From NCBI GenBank assembly GCA_021229015.1, contig CM037778.1, positions 16,809,214 to 16,873,213 of the forward strand: a DNA stretch of 64,000 nucleotides. Reading direction: 5' to 3'. The notes beneath the pieces are model-generated. The model was not told the DNA's origin, did no database searches, and saw nothing but the letters and a program-made list of their open reading frames with translations. This document shows positions 35,255-47,478 of the stretch, piece after piece. The stretch's first letter is position 1, and each line of letters begins with the position of its first letter. Made by a program: the position numbers and the translations under genes. This DNA comes from Solen grandis (taxonomy: Eukaryota; Mollusca; Bivalvia; Adapedonta; Solenidae).

Positions 35255-37149
35255 AGGAATACGCTCGGCTGAAATGAAAATTTAACCATCAATAAACCCT
35301 TTAGTGTAGATCACTTTGACATGACTTTCATTTTTATACACGCTATATTTGTGAAGATATAGCTGTTTAAAGTTTGTGATTTCGATCGGCTATGGCCGCC
35401 GCCATCTTTGTTCATGTTTACCTTTCTGTGACGTCACAAATACCCATTGAACCATATCCCGATCGATGAGTGCGATTAATAGGGGTTGTGATAAAAGCAT
35501 TATTGCAAGGAATACGCTCTGCTGATTACAACTAGGTTTCAATTGAAAGATATTGATGTAAATAAACCAATTAAATTTCTCATTTCATTGAATCAATCGT
35601 AATAAGAAAGAAATTGTAAGTTAAAGACGTCTATTTAAACCAATTTGCTCCGCGATATTTTTTATTTCTATAATACATCTTTGTCATTTTTACCGTGAAA
35701 TGCTTGCAACTGCGGTTATTGAAAAGTTGTGTGGTGTTAAACTGATTGGATAAGAAATCACTGGCAAGTCTTTGTAACAGACTAGGCGTCATATAAAATC
35801 GCACCTCAGGGCCATAAAACACGGCCATAAAACGAAGCGTGCGACTGAGTCACCATGTCAACAGACAATTGATGTGCACGTTTTACTGAAACGGACATGT
35901 AGAGTATAATCATCACCACATACTAAATGCATTATATAAATATGAAAGAAAAGTGTTGAATCCACGTTTTATATTATAATAATCTATATTATGCTATTTT
36001 ACGGAAAAAGTTTATTTAAATAAATATATATAAGTAAAAGTATCGTATCGCAATGAGCTCATGTTAGTGTGATATACAGAAAGTAGTTAGCATAATTTAC
36101 ATTATTTTGCTACACACAACACGGTGTCCCTTTGATTCGTCTCTATAGTATTTCACAGTTACCATCATTGCAACAATTAGATTTCTACTTACATGATACC
36201 GCCCCTTTTATATATTTATATGTTTGATTAAAAAACTGTTTAAAAATTGTTGATAATTGCTGTAATGATTTGCGCAATTAAAATAGCGATGTTTGTGAGA
36301 ATGTGCATAAATGATTGCGTGACAAGGGGTATTGACTTTAGTTATGGTTCGATCACTATAGCAGGAAGTTTAATAAAGTTTTTGAGATATTTCTTAAAAT
36401 GGAGTGTATAGTTCCTTACGACTTTGAGCCCGAATATACTGAGGAAGAGCTGCAACTGCTTCAAGATAATGACGTACGGGAGGAGGAATATTTATGTGCT
36501 GAGGACTTTTGTCTGTGTGATAACTGTGTTATGATGCCATCCAATATGGAAAATGTATGTTGCAAATCGAGTGACTCGGTTGTTGGAAATTTAGATGAAC
36601 TTACGTGCATTACGGACCATACGGACTTTCACACCTTAGTTCTGAATGATTCTGTTTTAGAAGTTGCATTCATTACCATTCTGGCATACAAAGGTCATAG
36701 GACGAGGGCTCCAGACTCTCTCACTCACGAGTAAGAAAACAATAAAATGATCATAGTTTAATCTTTTAATAATATATTTTCATCATATTCAAATAAAATA
36801 TACACTTAAAATGTCCTTTAAGTAATTATAATTACTTTTTGCCTTCCTGTTTCTTTTTGGGGGTAAAATTTCTCCACAACACACGTAATTCCCTTCTATA
36901 TTTCAATGTATGTACGCAACCGGAAGTGTGTCTGTGACGTCACGATTGTTGTAAAAAAAGTCTCGCGAGACCACGAGACGTAAACAATGTCTGCGCCCAT
37001 GTCTCGGAGCAAATTGGTGTAAATAGACGTCTTTAACTTGCAATTTCTTTCTTATTACGATTGATTCAAGGAAATGAGTAATTAAATTGGTTTATTTACA
37101 TCAATATCTTTCAATTAAAACCTAGGTGTTATCAGCCGAGCGTATTCCT
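35255..37149. mobile_element. TTAA-flanked DNA transposon carrying a P2X7-like ORF
   Basis: A 1,895-bp element flanked by TTAA at 35251-35254 and 37150-37153. It has a perfect 18-bp terminal repeat AGGAATACGCTCGGCTGA, inverted at the right end. A second, longer left-end copy starts near 35508 and matches the right end in inverse for about 145 bp (35508-35653 against 37005-37149), including GAAAGATATTGATGTAAATA and TTAAAGACGTCTATTTA. TTAA duplications are typical of Kolobok and piggyBac. No transposase is recognised, so it appears non-autonomous. It carries the ORF at 36399-36734. Confidence 0.8.
36399..36734 (+). CDS. P2X7 cytoplasmic (ballast) domain-like protein fragment
   Basis: A 111-codon open frame inside the TTAA transposon. 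It starts MECIVPYDFEPEYTEEEL and then has an acidic stretch. CLCDNCVMMPSNMENVCC (about residues 37-55) gives a C-x-C-x2-C ... MP ... CC pattern. CITDHTDFHTLVLND and VLEVAF follow, and it ends YKGHRTRAPDSLTHE. The order and spacing match the zinc-binding cysteine region of the P2X7 receptor cytoplasmic domain and its many stand-alone invertebrate relatives. The ion-channel part is absent. The last codons overlap a good splice donor (CACGA|GTAAGA), at the place where relatives continue into the C-terminal half, so this may be a first exon whose partner was lost. Function is unknown. Confidence 0.65.
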   Translation: MECIVPYDFEPEYTEEELQLLQDNDVREEEYLCAEDFCLCDNCVMMPSNMENVCCKSSDSVVGNLDELTCITDHTDFHTLVLNDSVLEVAFITILAYKGHRTRAPDSLTHE

Positions 37150-37153
37150 TTAA

Positions 37154-38533
37154 CAAACTGCTTTCATTTTCTTCCCATACAAAAAGCCCTGTGTCTTTCA
37201 AACTATCATGATAAATTCTGCTAGTTTATTTTTCGAACACCATTCACATTGTGTAACTGCAACTGATAATACAATATATTATATTACCTTCAATTAATAA
37301 ATTTCAGAATTTTACTTCCATGAAATTAATGGTCAGGATTGATTTCATTAATGTCTGCCATGATTGCTAAAATGAAGTTGATCTCTGGTTTGTCATTTGA
37401 TTTCCTTATAGAAAAAATCATCTTGAATATGCTGATTTACTGGTGAGTGTTTATGGCCCTTGGGCCTCTTTTTTTTTATAGGGAAATTTTAAAAAAAAAA
37501 CATCTCCTCTAAAACCAATGGACAGAATTTGATGAAACTTGGTATAAATGGTCCTTGGGTGGGACTCTACAAAAATTGCTCAAATAAAGATGCCCTATGC
37601 AGAACTCTGGTTGCCATGGCAACAAAAAGAAAAAATTCTTGGAAAGTTTAAAAATCTTCTCCTTCAAAACTACTGGCCAGATTTCAAAATAAATTGGTAC
37701 AGATGATCCTTGGGGGTAGCACTACAAAGATTGCTAAAATTATTCGGATCCACAAAAAAACATGGGCGCCAGGGGCCGGGCTTATTTTACATTTTTTTTT
37801 TTATATAGGGAAAGATAAAAAAAAATCTCCTCTAAAACCAATGGACAGAATTTGATGAAATTTGGTAAAAATGATCTTTGGATGCAAGTCTATAAAAATT
37901 GCTCAAATAAAAATGATCCATGCAGAACTGTGGTTGCCATGGCAATAAATAGAACAAAAATAATCTTCTTCAAGATTAATATAAATCATCTTCCAGATTA
38001 ATAATTTGCAGGGTTTCAAAATGTTTTTAATTGGTACAGGTGATCCTTGGGGGTAGCTCTACAAAGTATTCAAAATTATTGTGTGTTATGTGTGTTGTAA
38101 ACTCGGCAACAATACAAGGGGAGGCTTATTTATTATATCTATATCGATTTACGCAGAACTCTAGTTGCCATTGCAATGCAATGAAAAGATAAATTTAAAA
38201 TTCATCTTGTTAAGAACTGCTAGCCAGATTTAAAATACATTGTTATAGATGTTTATTTAGGGTTAATTGGCTAATTTTTACTTTGTTTTTCAGACAATTT
38301 TAACAATTAATCAAAATCAAAGGAAATGTCCTTTGTTTTCACGTGACGTCATCAAAACAAATCCGCCATCTTACAATTTTACTATTTGCACTTCTGTTTC
38401 AATTAAAAATTTTCAGATATATACTTTTGAGTTTAAAAAACAGAAAAACGTGAAGATTGATTCTATATTAAAGAAGTGAAATTGCATAAAGTGGATGTAC
38501 TCTGGTGAGCGTCTGTGGCCCTTAGGCCTCTTG
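37154..38533 (+). mobile_element. Family-2 type-A modules with two tails
   Basis: Degraded type-A modules resume after the TTAA transposon. A first tail GGTGAGTGTTTATGGCCC / GGGCCTCTTT is at 37442-37472. Three or so modules then follow (ACCAATGGACAGAATTTGAT, GGTTGCCATGGC). A second tail CTGGTGAGCGTCTGTGGCCC / AGGCCTCTTG ends at 38533. This fits two overlapping or nested copies. Confidence 0.55.
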
Positions 38534-38543
38534 TTTAATAATT

Positions 38544-40003
38544 AGCTCACCTGAGCACGTGTGCTCAGGATGAGCTTTTAGGATCGATGAATGTCCGTCG
38601 TCCGTCCGTCCGTCCGTCGTCCGTCGTCCACAATTTGTTCGTTTGCACTCTAGCATCTTCATTTTATGAGCAATTATCTTCAAACTTTAAAACAATGTTT
38701 ATAACCATAAAATCTCGGCCAAGTTCGATTATGGCTGATATCGGAACATTAGGTCAGGAGTTATGCCCCTTTTAAAATTCAAAAAAGCCAGATTTCACAT
38801 TGTTTGCACTCTAGCATCTTCATTTCATGAGCAATTATCTTCAAACTTTATATCAATGTTTATAACCATAAAATCACGGCCAAGTTCGATTATGGCTGAT
38901 ATCGTACCATTAGGTCAGGAGTTATGCCCCTTTTAATATTCAAAAAATGCCATATTTCAAGTTGTTTACACTCTAGCATCTTCATCTTTTGAGCAATCCT
39001 CTTCAAACTTTGTGGCAATGCTTATAACCATAAGGTCTCGATTGAGTTCGATTATTGCTGAGATTCATCAATTAGGTCAGGAGTTATGCCCCTTTCAATA
39101 TTCAAAAAATGCCATATTTCACTTTGTTTACACTCTAGCATCTTCACCTTATGAGCAATCATCTTCAAACTTTATGGCAATGCTTATGACCATAATGTCT
39201 CGATTGAGTTTGATTATGACTGAGATCAGTTGATTAGGTCAGGAGTTAAGCCCCTTTTAATATAAAAAATGCCAGATTTCACGTTGTTTACACTCTAGCA
39301 TCTTCATCTTTTGAGCAATCATCTTCAAACTTTATTACAATGTTTATGACCATAATGTCTCGATTGTGTTGGATTAATGCTGAGATCCGTTAATTAGTTC
39401 AGAAGTTATGCCCCTTTTAATATTCAAAAAATGCCAGAAATCACTTTGTTTACACTCTTGTATCTTAATCTTTTGAGCAATCATCTTCAAACTTTATGAC
39501 AATGCTTATGACCATAAGGGTCTCGATTGAGTTCGATTATGGCTAAGATCCGTCAATTAGGTCAGGAGTTATGCCCCTTTTAATATAAAAAAGCCATATT
39601 TCACATTGTTTACACTCTAGCATCTTCCTTTTTTTAGCAATCATCTTCAAACTTTATGACATTGTTAATGACCATAATGTCTCGATTGAGTTCAATTGTG
39701 GCTGAGATGGGTCATTTAGGTCAGGAGTTATGCCCCTTTTAATACAAAAAATGCAAGATTTCACTTTGTTTATTCTCTACCAACTTCATTTTTTTAACAA
39801 TCATTTTTAAACTTTAATACAATGTTTATGCCCATAATCTCACAATCGGGTTCAATTATAACTGATATTGACATGTAAATTTAGGAGTTATGCCCATTTC
39901 ACCATAAAAAAAAGCCAGATTTCACTTTTACACTCAAGCATCTTTATTTCTTAAGCAATCATCTTTCTCAGGTGAGCGACCAAGGGCCATCTTGGCCCTC
40001 TTG
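38544..40003 (+). mobile_element. Helitron-like element, family 2, core B, complete
   Basis: Head: AGCTCACCTGAGCAC-GTGTGCTCAGGATGAGCT, then (GTCC)n. Core B: about eight tandem units of about 155 bp (ACTCTAGCATCTTCAT, AGCAATCATCTTCAAACTTT, AGGTCAGGAGTTATGCCCC), quite different from core A. Tail: CTCAGGTGAGCGACC, AGGGCCATCTTGGCCCT, and CTTG ending at 40003. Confidence 0.8.
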
Positions 40004-41140
40004 TTTTTTTGTTGGGAGTAAAATTCATAAATAAATCAAGCTAAGGACTTGAAACATAATATGGTAGCAAGTTGGAGCCATTCAGTTACTAAGAACCATA
40101 ACTCTGCCTGGTCCAATTTTTGTATTGTCTCCCTTTATTTATTTTATATCAATTTTTGTCCAGAACTTTACTCCTCAACTTTTCAAGGTATTGAGTTGAA
40201 ACTTGAAATATGAATAGAGTAACAGAAGTGTAATTTTACAAAACAGAACTCTGTCTGGTTCTTTTTTAATTTATCTCCCTTTCTTTTTAGCTCACCTGAA
40301 CACACCGTGCTTATGGTGAGCTATTGTGATCGCCTGTTGTCCGGCATCTGTCGATGAATGCGTCTCGATGACATCAACAATTTTGTTTAAACAATATTTC
40401 CATCTAAACCGCTGAATGGATTTTGGGCACACTTCACAGGAATCATGGATTTTGGGCACACTTCACAGGAATCATCTGTATGATGCCCTTTATCAAAGTT
40501 TTTCATATTATTTTGATTGGTTAAAAAAGTAGGTCACAGGAGCTAAAAATAGATTTTAAAAATGCAAACTTTGAAAATCTTCTGCAAAACTGCAAGGCCT
40601 AGAGCTTAGATATTTGGTGTGTAGCATTGTCTTATGAACCTTTACCAAGATTGTTTAAATCATGACCCTGGGGTCAAAATCAGTCCTGCCCCAGGGGTCA
40701 CTTGATTTTACATAGGCTTATATAGGGGGAAAAAAAAGAAAAATCTTCTTTTCAGAAACCACAAGGCCTGGAGCTTAAATATTTGGTGTGTAGCATTGTC
40801 TAGTGCATCTCTACCAAGTTGTTTAAATCATGACCCTGGGGCCAAAATTGGCCCCGCCCCAGGGGTCACTTAATTTTACAGAGGCTTGGATAGGAAAATC
40901 TAGAAAAAACCTTCTCAGAAATCACAAGGCCTGGAGTTTTGACATTGCCTGGTGGACATCTATCAAGTACGTTCAAATCATAGTCCTGGAGTTAAAATTG
41001 GCCCCGCCCCAGGGTTCATTTGTTTATACATAGACTTACATAGGAAAGATTTTTAAAAGATATCCATGTCAGAAACCACAACATCATGGGTTTAGACATT
41101 TGGTATGAAACATGCCCTTGTGGGCCTGAATCAAGTTTTC

Positions 41141-41151
41141 AAATCATGGCC
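41141..41151. repeat. SINE target-site duplication, left copy
   Basis: AAATCATGGCC precedes the SINE and recurs at 41300-41310 just after its (CAA)n tail. The word belongs to the core-C module. Confidence 0.75.
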
Positions 41152-41299
41152 ACCTTCCAGCTGGCTTGCGGTAGGTCGGTGGTTCTACCTGGGTACCTCT
41201 GTGTACTCGGGGTCTTCCTCAACCTGTAATTAGTTGGATGTCGCTATATGATTGAATTACTATCGCAGTGACTGTTAACCCCAATACAACAACAACAAC
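41152..41299 (+). mobile_element. 5'-truncated tRNA-derived SINE
   Basis: Contains only the conserved central domain (AGCTGGCTTGCGGTAGGTCG, GTGTACTCGGGGTCTTCCTC, GATGTCGCTATATGATTGAA) and a CAACAACAACAA tail, flanked by an 11-bp duplication. This is a clean retrotransposition event by target priming with 5' truncation. Confidence 0.8.
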
Positions 41300-41501
41300 A
41301 AATCATGGCCCTGGGGTCAAAAATGATCCCATGCTAGGGTTAACTTGGTTTCTTTGACCATATGTAACCTTTTTGTGTGGAATTCATATTATATTGCGCT
41401 GTTCTTCTGCAAGAATTTTGTATTCAGTATGACTATATTGTAAAAGGCAATGAAAGCAATATTTCTCAGGAGAGGGATTCAGGGCCATCTTTGCCCTCTT
41501 G

Positions 41502-42021
41502 TTTGAGATTTTTTTTATCTTGAGCATTACTTCATTACTATATGAAATCTATATATTTGACATACTTACTTCACTCAGGAATGGCATTCGTTCAAATGGC
41601 ATCAATTATTTGACATCTGACCTCCCCAGACGGGGGCATAGTGTTTCATACGAAATCCCTAATTAAGGCCTCTGGTAAGGCTTAGTCTTAACGGGCTATA
41701 ATGGCTGTTGGTCTTTAAATTCGGGTGAAAAAAAGCTTATGTTTTGAAGTAATGTATGCAGTAATTGACATAATATTAATGTTCTTCTCCTCCAAAACCA
41801 TTGCAAAGAATTGTTTTGAACCCATAATAAGCCTATGGTCCTATACTGTCATTATATGGTTTTGATCCCCTCAAAATGGTTGGCTTGCTTTCTTATTTAT
41901 AGTCTGTATAGAAACTTAAATATTGTTTTTTGATCTGAAATTTTAATCCAGGTTAAACTGAATTGTTAAATTAAGCTGATGGTACTCTGGTTAGCGTTCT
42001 AGGGCCATGATGGCCCTCTTG
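41502..42021 (+). mobile_element. Degraded family-2 element, tail only
   Basis: A tail CTCTGGTTAGCGTTCT, AGGGCCATGATGGCCCT, CTTG ends at 42021, with weakly similar modules before it (TTCTTCTCCTCCAAAACCAT). No head is visible. Confidence 0.5.
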
Positions 42022-43233
42022 TTTTTAATATGCTATAACTTCTATATTCTTCATTTGATTGCTTCAATATTTGGACAGTTGTTTAAGTGGATAAAGCTTT
42101 ACATTATGCATTTGACCTTGTGGCCATGACCTACTTTTGATGAAAAAAGTGGCGTCTTGACAGGTTTACGTTTTGGTTGATATGCTATTACTTCTATGTG
42201 CTTCATTGGATTGCTTCAATATTTGGACACTTTCGTTGACATTGAACTTGACCTTTGGCTTTTGATGAGAAAAAAAATAAAAACGACAGAAAACCTGTCC
42301 ATATTACCATCAGTTCTTGTTTTCATTTTAAGTCTTTGAGGTATTGCTTTGAAACCTGGAATACTTGTTTATGGCCATCACCTCCACTTTTAGACAAGAG
42401 TACATAATTCTTTATGGGATTTGACATATTTGTGCCCCCTTTTCCATTAGAAATCTTATCTAAGCTTTTTGTACCACCTTATATTTTTCTCTGAACTCAT
42501 TAAGATATTGCTTAGAATATTTGATTACACCATTAACTCCACTTGTAGTCAACAATGTACATGTATAACTCTGTCATGGATTTTATTTTGACATCATTAT
42601 GCCCCTTTTCGTCATAGAATCTTGGTTAAGTTTTTTGTACCATCTCAGTTTTTCACTGAACTTGGAATACTTCTTTATGATCATCAACTCCACCACAATT
42701 TTGCCTCCTTTTCAACTTAGAATATTGGTTATTCTTGGTTCTGGCTGGTTTACAGTAGGTCAATGGTTCTGCTCGGATTCCTCAGTGCATTTTGGGTCTT
42801 CCTCCTCCTGTAATTAGCTGGACGTTGCTATATGACTGAAATACTGCTGCAGCGATGGTACACTCAATCAATCAATCGATCAATCATAAGTTTTCATACC
42901 ACTTTAATTTTTCACTGAACTTTTTGAGGTATTTGAAATTTAAAATGCTAGTTCATATCCATTACTTCCGCTTGCACAGCATGGACCTCAGTTTATGCCC
43001 CACCTTACTTTTTCTCTGAACCTCTGGATGTATTGCTTTGAAACTTGGGATACATGTTTACCTTTTAAAAATAATAAAGATTATATTTTTTGCCTTAAAG
43101 GTAAGTACTAAAATATCCCAGCGATGTCTTACAAGCAGCTTTTGATAGGACTATAGATTAGTATAGAATCTCAACCAATGTAGCAAAGGAACAGTCTCTA
43201 TAAGGCCTGTTTTTTCGGCCACTATGGATATTT
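42022..43233. repeat. Decayed tandem modules with SINE
   Basis: Two imperfect copies of GCTATNACTTCTATNT / TTCAT(T)TGATTGCTTCAATATTTGGAC lie near 42030 and 42180, followed by TTTGTACCATCTCAG / CTGAACTTGGAATACTT units. This looks like another tandem core that lost its ends. No gene is seen. Confidence 0.45.
42735..42887 (+). mobile_element. 5'-truncated tRNA-derived SINE
   Basis: Central SINE domain (GGCTGGTTTACAGTAGGTCA, AATTAGCTGGACGTTGCTAT, ATGACTGAAATACTGCTGCA) ending in a (CAAT)n tail instead of (CAA)n. Its target duplication was not resolved. Confidence 0.7.
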
Positions 43234-46018
43234 AGCTCACCTGAACACTTGTGCTCATCCATCGTCAACAATTGCTGTGAACACTCTAGATGCCATAGAT
43301 TTAGTCCAGTCTTCAAATATATTTGTCAAGATGTTTGTCTACATGATAACTCGGATGACTTTGAAATTAAGTCACGTTGGGTCAAAAACTAGGTCACCAG
43401 GTCAAATCTTAGAAAAACCTTGTGAAGCCCAACTCTTGGAGAAACCTTGTTAACACAGTAGAGTCAACATTTTTTACACAACCTTCATCGAACTTGGCCA
43501 GAATGTTTATCTATATGAAATCATGGATGAGTTTGAAAATGGGTCACATGGGGTCAAAAATTAGGTCCCGGAAACATAAAAACCGTCAAAAAGTAGGTCA
43601 CCAGGACACATTTTAGAAAAACCTTGTGAACATTCTAGAGGTCACATTTTTGGCCCTACCTCCATTATACATGGTAAGAATGTTTGCCATTATGTAATCC
43701 TGGATATGTTCAAAACTGGGTTATATGGGGTCAAAAAGTAGATCAACAGGTCAGAAAAAACTGTTTAGGCTACATTAATGTCCCAGTCTTCATAAAACTT
43801 GTTAAGAATGTTGTCTGCCTGAAATCCCAGATGAGTGCAAATTTGGTAGGGTCAAATTCTTGGTCACTTAGTCAAATGTTCGAAAAACATAACAAACACC
43901 ATAGATGCCATTTTAGCTCTCATGAGCACTTGTGCTCAGGATAAGTTTTTTTGACCGACTTTTGTCCATCATCCATTGTGCGTTGTCTATCATCAACTAT
44001 TGCTGGTGAACACTCTACAGGCCACAGTTTTGGCCCAAATTTCATGAAAAGTGGTCAGGATGTTCGAAATTAGGTCATGTGGGGTCAAAAACAAAGTCAC
44101 CAGGTCAAATCTTAAAAATTAAAAAATTGAGAATACACTCCTTTTGGGAAACTTCATGAAAACTTGATAAGGATGTTTGAGAACAAGAAATCTTTGATGA
44201 GTTTGAAATTGGGTCACATGGGGTCAAAAACTAGGTCACCTTGTCAAATCTTAGTAAAACCTTGTGACCATTCTAGAAGTCACATTTTTAGCTCACCTGA
44301 GCACAACGTGCTCATGGTGAGCTTTTATGATCGCCTTTTGTCCGGCGTCCGTGCGTGCGTCTTGCATCAACTTTTCCTTTAAACAACTTCTCCTCCTAAA
44401 CCACTGGATGGATTTTGACCAAACTTCACAGGAATCATCCTTATCATGACCTCTATCAAAGTTGTTCAAATTATTTTGATTGGGTGAATAAGTAGGTCAC
44501 AGGAGCTTAAAATAGATTTTTAAAATGCTATCTTAGAAAATCTTCTCCTGCAAAACTGTAAAGCCTAGAGCTTTAATAATTGGTATGTAGAATTGTCTTA
44601 TGAACATCTACAAAAGTTGTTCAGATCATGACCCTGGGGTCAAAATTGGCCCCGCCCCAGGGGTCATTTTATTTTTGTTAGAATTGGCCCTGCCCCGGGG
44701 GTCACTTGTTTTACATAGACTTATATAGGAAAAACTTTAAAAATCTTCTCCTATGAAACCATAAGGCCTAGAGTTAAGATATTTGGTATGTAGCATCATC
44801 TAATGGTTCAAAACCAAGATTGTTCAAATCATAGCCCTATGGTGATAAATGACCCCGCACCAGGGGTTACTTGTTTTACATAGAGTTATATAGGAAAATC
44901 TTAAAAATCTTCTTTTATGAATCCATAAGGCCTAGAGCTTAGATAATTAGCTCACCGGAGCACACAGTGCTCATGGTGAGCTTTTATGATTGCCTTTTGT
45001 CCGGCGTCTGTTGTCTGTCCATCTGTCCTTGCGTGCGTGCGTCTTGCATCAACTTTTTCCATTAAACAACATCTCCTAATCCGCTGAAGGGATTTTGACA
45101 AAATTTCACAGGAATCATCCTTATGATGTCCTCTAACAAAATTTTACAAATTATTATGATTGGTTGAAAAAGTAGGTCACAGGAGCTAAAAATAGATTTT
45201 AAAATGCAATCTTAGAAAATCTTCTCCTGCAAAACTGTAAGGCCTACAGCATGTAGAATTGTCTTATAAACCTGTACAAAAATTGTTCTAATCATGGCCC
45301 TAGGGTCAAAATTTGCCCTGCCCCAGGGGTCACTTTATTTTACATAGGCTTATATAGGGAAAACCTAGAAAAATCTTCTCATCAGAAGTCACATGGCCTG
45401 GTGTTAAGATATTGGGTATGGTGGATCTCTACTTAAGTTGTTCAAATCATGGCCCTTGGATGAAAATTGGCCCTGCCCTAGGGGTCACTTGATTTTACAT
45501 AGGAAAAATAGAAAAATCATCTCCTGAAATACTGCAAGGCTTAGAGCTTGGATATTTGGTATGTAGAATTATCTTGTGAACTACTACAAAAGTTGTTAAA
45601 ATAATGACCTTACCAAAGTTTGTTTTTAATCATGGTCCTGTGTCAAAATTGGTCCCACTTTAAGTATGTTCATATTATAAACCATTGAAAGCAATATTTC
45701 TCAGGTGAGCGATTTAAGGGCCATCATGGACCTCTTGTTAGTCAAAACTTTTGTCCCAGTCTTCATTAGACTTAATAAGAATGTTGACTGCATGAAATCC
45801 CAGATAAGTGCAAATTTGGGTAGGATCAAAATCTAGGTCACTTAGTCAAATGTTCGAAAAAACATTGCAAACACTTCTTTGGATGTTTTGTAATGCCTAA
45901 CACAGCAATCTTACTCAGGTGAGCGACACAGGGCCATCTTGGCCATCTTGTTTGGTAATTATGCCTAACATAGCAATCTTACTCAGGAGAGCGACACATG
46001 GCCATCTTGGCACTCTTG
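43234..46018 (+). mobile_element. Cluster of family-2 elements: four heads, three tails
   Basis: Heads start at 43234, 43915, 44290 and 44949 (AGCTCACC...GTGCTCA...GAGCT hairpins). Tails end at 45737 (GGGCCATCATGGACCTCTTG), 45950 (GGGCCATCTTGGCCATCTTG) and 46018 (ATGGCCATCTTGGCACTCTTG, one base over the usual form). The first two heads are followed by core-D units (AACACTCTAGATGCC, GGTCACCAGGTCAAATCTTA) and the last two by core-C units. Core-D sequence resumes at 45740 after the first tail, which is what insertion of core-C elements into a core-D element would leave. Confidence 0.65.
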
Positions 46019-46827
46019 TTTTTAAACTTTTCCAACTTCTGCCACTTTGTTTTGGATATCATGCAATTAAATATTTTTCTAAGTGCAGCAGGCTGTGTTC
46101 GTGAGTAGAGTGGGTGGAGTAAATTCGCATTGTTAAGGGTCCCTCCAGATAAATTGCATCTCAAATTTTTCGCTTTTTTATTCTCCGACTTTGCGAAAAT
46201 CCACATCCCTTTATGTTACAACTAATTCAAAAGATATTTAGCAATTATATAGTAGACATAATTGTTATGGCAGAATTATGAGGATTTTTTCTACAAAGAA
46301 TATCTTAAAGAGTTAATTGCGAAAATTAAGGTATGACTCTTATCCATAAATATTGCCAACATACATAAAAATTCCAACAAAATATTAGCATCCTCTTTTA
46401 TCTTTTTACATGTATAAAGTGCACTATAATTATTAGTTTCTAATTTTGAGTTGCAATAAAAAAAATCTATTTATATGAAGGGACCCTCAAAAATGTGAAA
46501 CCACACACTTTACTCATGAACATGCCTTCGGCACTTATCTGATTAAAAAAAATCATTGCATGATACAATACATAGTGCCATAAATTGGCAAAGTTTTAAA
46601 AAAATCTGTAGTGGCCAAAGAAACAGGTCTTATAGAGACTGGTCCTTTCCAGTACCCATTTCATTATCATGGACCGTTTAAGTGACCATCTAGCTCAATA
46701 TTCTTTCATTTCCTAAAGCACATTCCTAAAGCACATTCTGATACAGTGCAATTCATCAACTTAAAGAAATAAGAAACTCAGTTTGGAGCACCATTCCTAT
46801 GACAAATGTTCTTATTCTGTATTGCAG
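46019..46827. other. Upstream flank of the PARP14-like exons
   Basis: AT-rich, no recognised gene. It ends in the splice acceptor TTCTGTATTGCAG at 46815-46827, so it is probably intronic. Confidence 0.5.
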
Positions 46828-47478
46828 ATACGTTAATGAAAGAACTAGGACAACAAGAAATGTATGTTAAAATGGATGCAGAAGATGTTCATATGTTGCG
46901 TCATGTATGGCCAAGAGAAAAGCTTCAAAATTATTTAAGACTGGTGAAAATAATGTTCAGTGATGATGGACAGATTGTTCTTTGTGGAGACTCAAATGAA
47001 CTTGAAGCTGCAAATAAATCATTGCATCATTTGCTTGAATATGTTTCTAAGAGTTACATATTGCTATCAGGTCTAAGACAACAGTTACTTTATTGCAAAG
47101 AAGTTCAAACTTTTATTCGGGATAAACTTAAAGAAGCTAATTTTCAGTGCCAAATTATGTTTGGTAAACATGTTACATTATTTTCATATCACAATGAAGA
47201 GTTTTTGAACGCCAAGGCCCTTATAGATTCATTAGTATGTGAGGAGTCCCTGGCAGAAAGTGATTTCCTGAAATCAGAGATTTTTATGGAGCTCTTTATG
47301 AAGCATCATGGAAAGGTAATTAAGGTTCAAGAAAAAAATATGATTGTGTACACTTCTGACATAAAGGATGATGTTGCTACAGCCATTCAGGCATACAGCA
47401 GGTACGTCGGAGGCAACGTGCAACGTTCAATGTACAGTGTTGCAGGTGAAGCAGCAGAAGATGATACTGATGAATCAG
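46828..47478 (+). CDS. PARP14-like macrodomain protein, exon with KH-like modules
   Basis: A 651-bp internal exon: acceptor ATTGCAG, donor GTAGGA, phase 1 on both sides. It encodes about 217 residues with repeated KH-like folds: EDVHMLRHVWPREKLQNY ... IVLCGDSNELEAANKSL, then LKEANFQCQIMFGKHVTLFS, then DFLKSEIFMELFMKHHGKVI ... NMIVYTSDIKDDVATAIQAY. Such tandem KH-like modules before macrodomains are the layout of PARP14-type mono-ADP-ribosyltransferases, which act in innate and antiviral signalling in animals. It ends in the acidic linker AAEDDTDES. Upstream exons, including the start codon, are not identified. The catalytic ART domain would lie beyond the window if present, so a macrodomain protein without ART activity is also possible. 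Confidence 0.75.

Larger units (their letters stand above)
40289..41501 (+). mobile_element. Helitron-like element, family 2, core C, with SINE insertion
   Basis: Head AGCTCACCTGAACACACCGT...GGTGAGCT; core C units (GGCCTGGAGCTTAGATATTT, GACCCTGGGGTCAAAATTGG, CCCCAGGGGTCACTTG); tail CTCAGGAGAGGGATTC, AGGGCCATCTTTGCCCT, CTTG at 41501. A SINE is inserted at 41152-41299. Confidence 0.75.
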
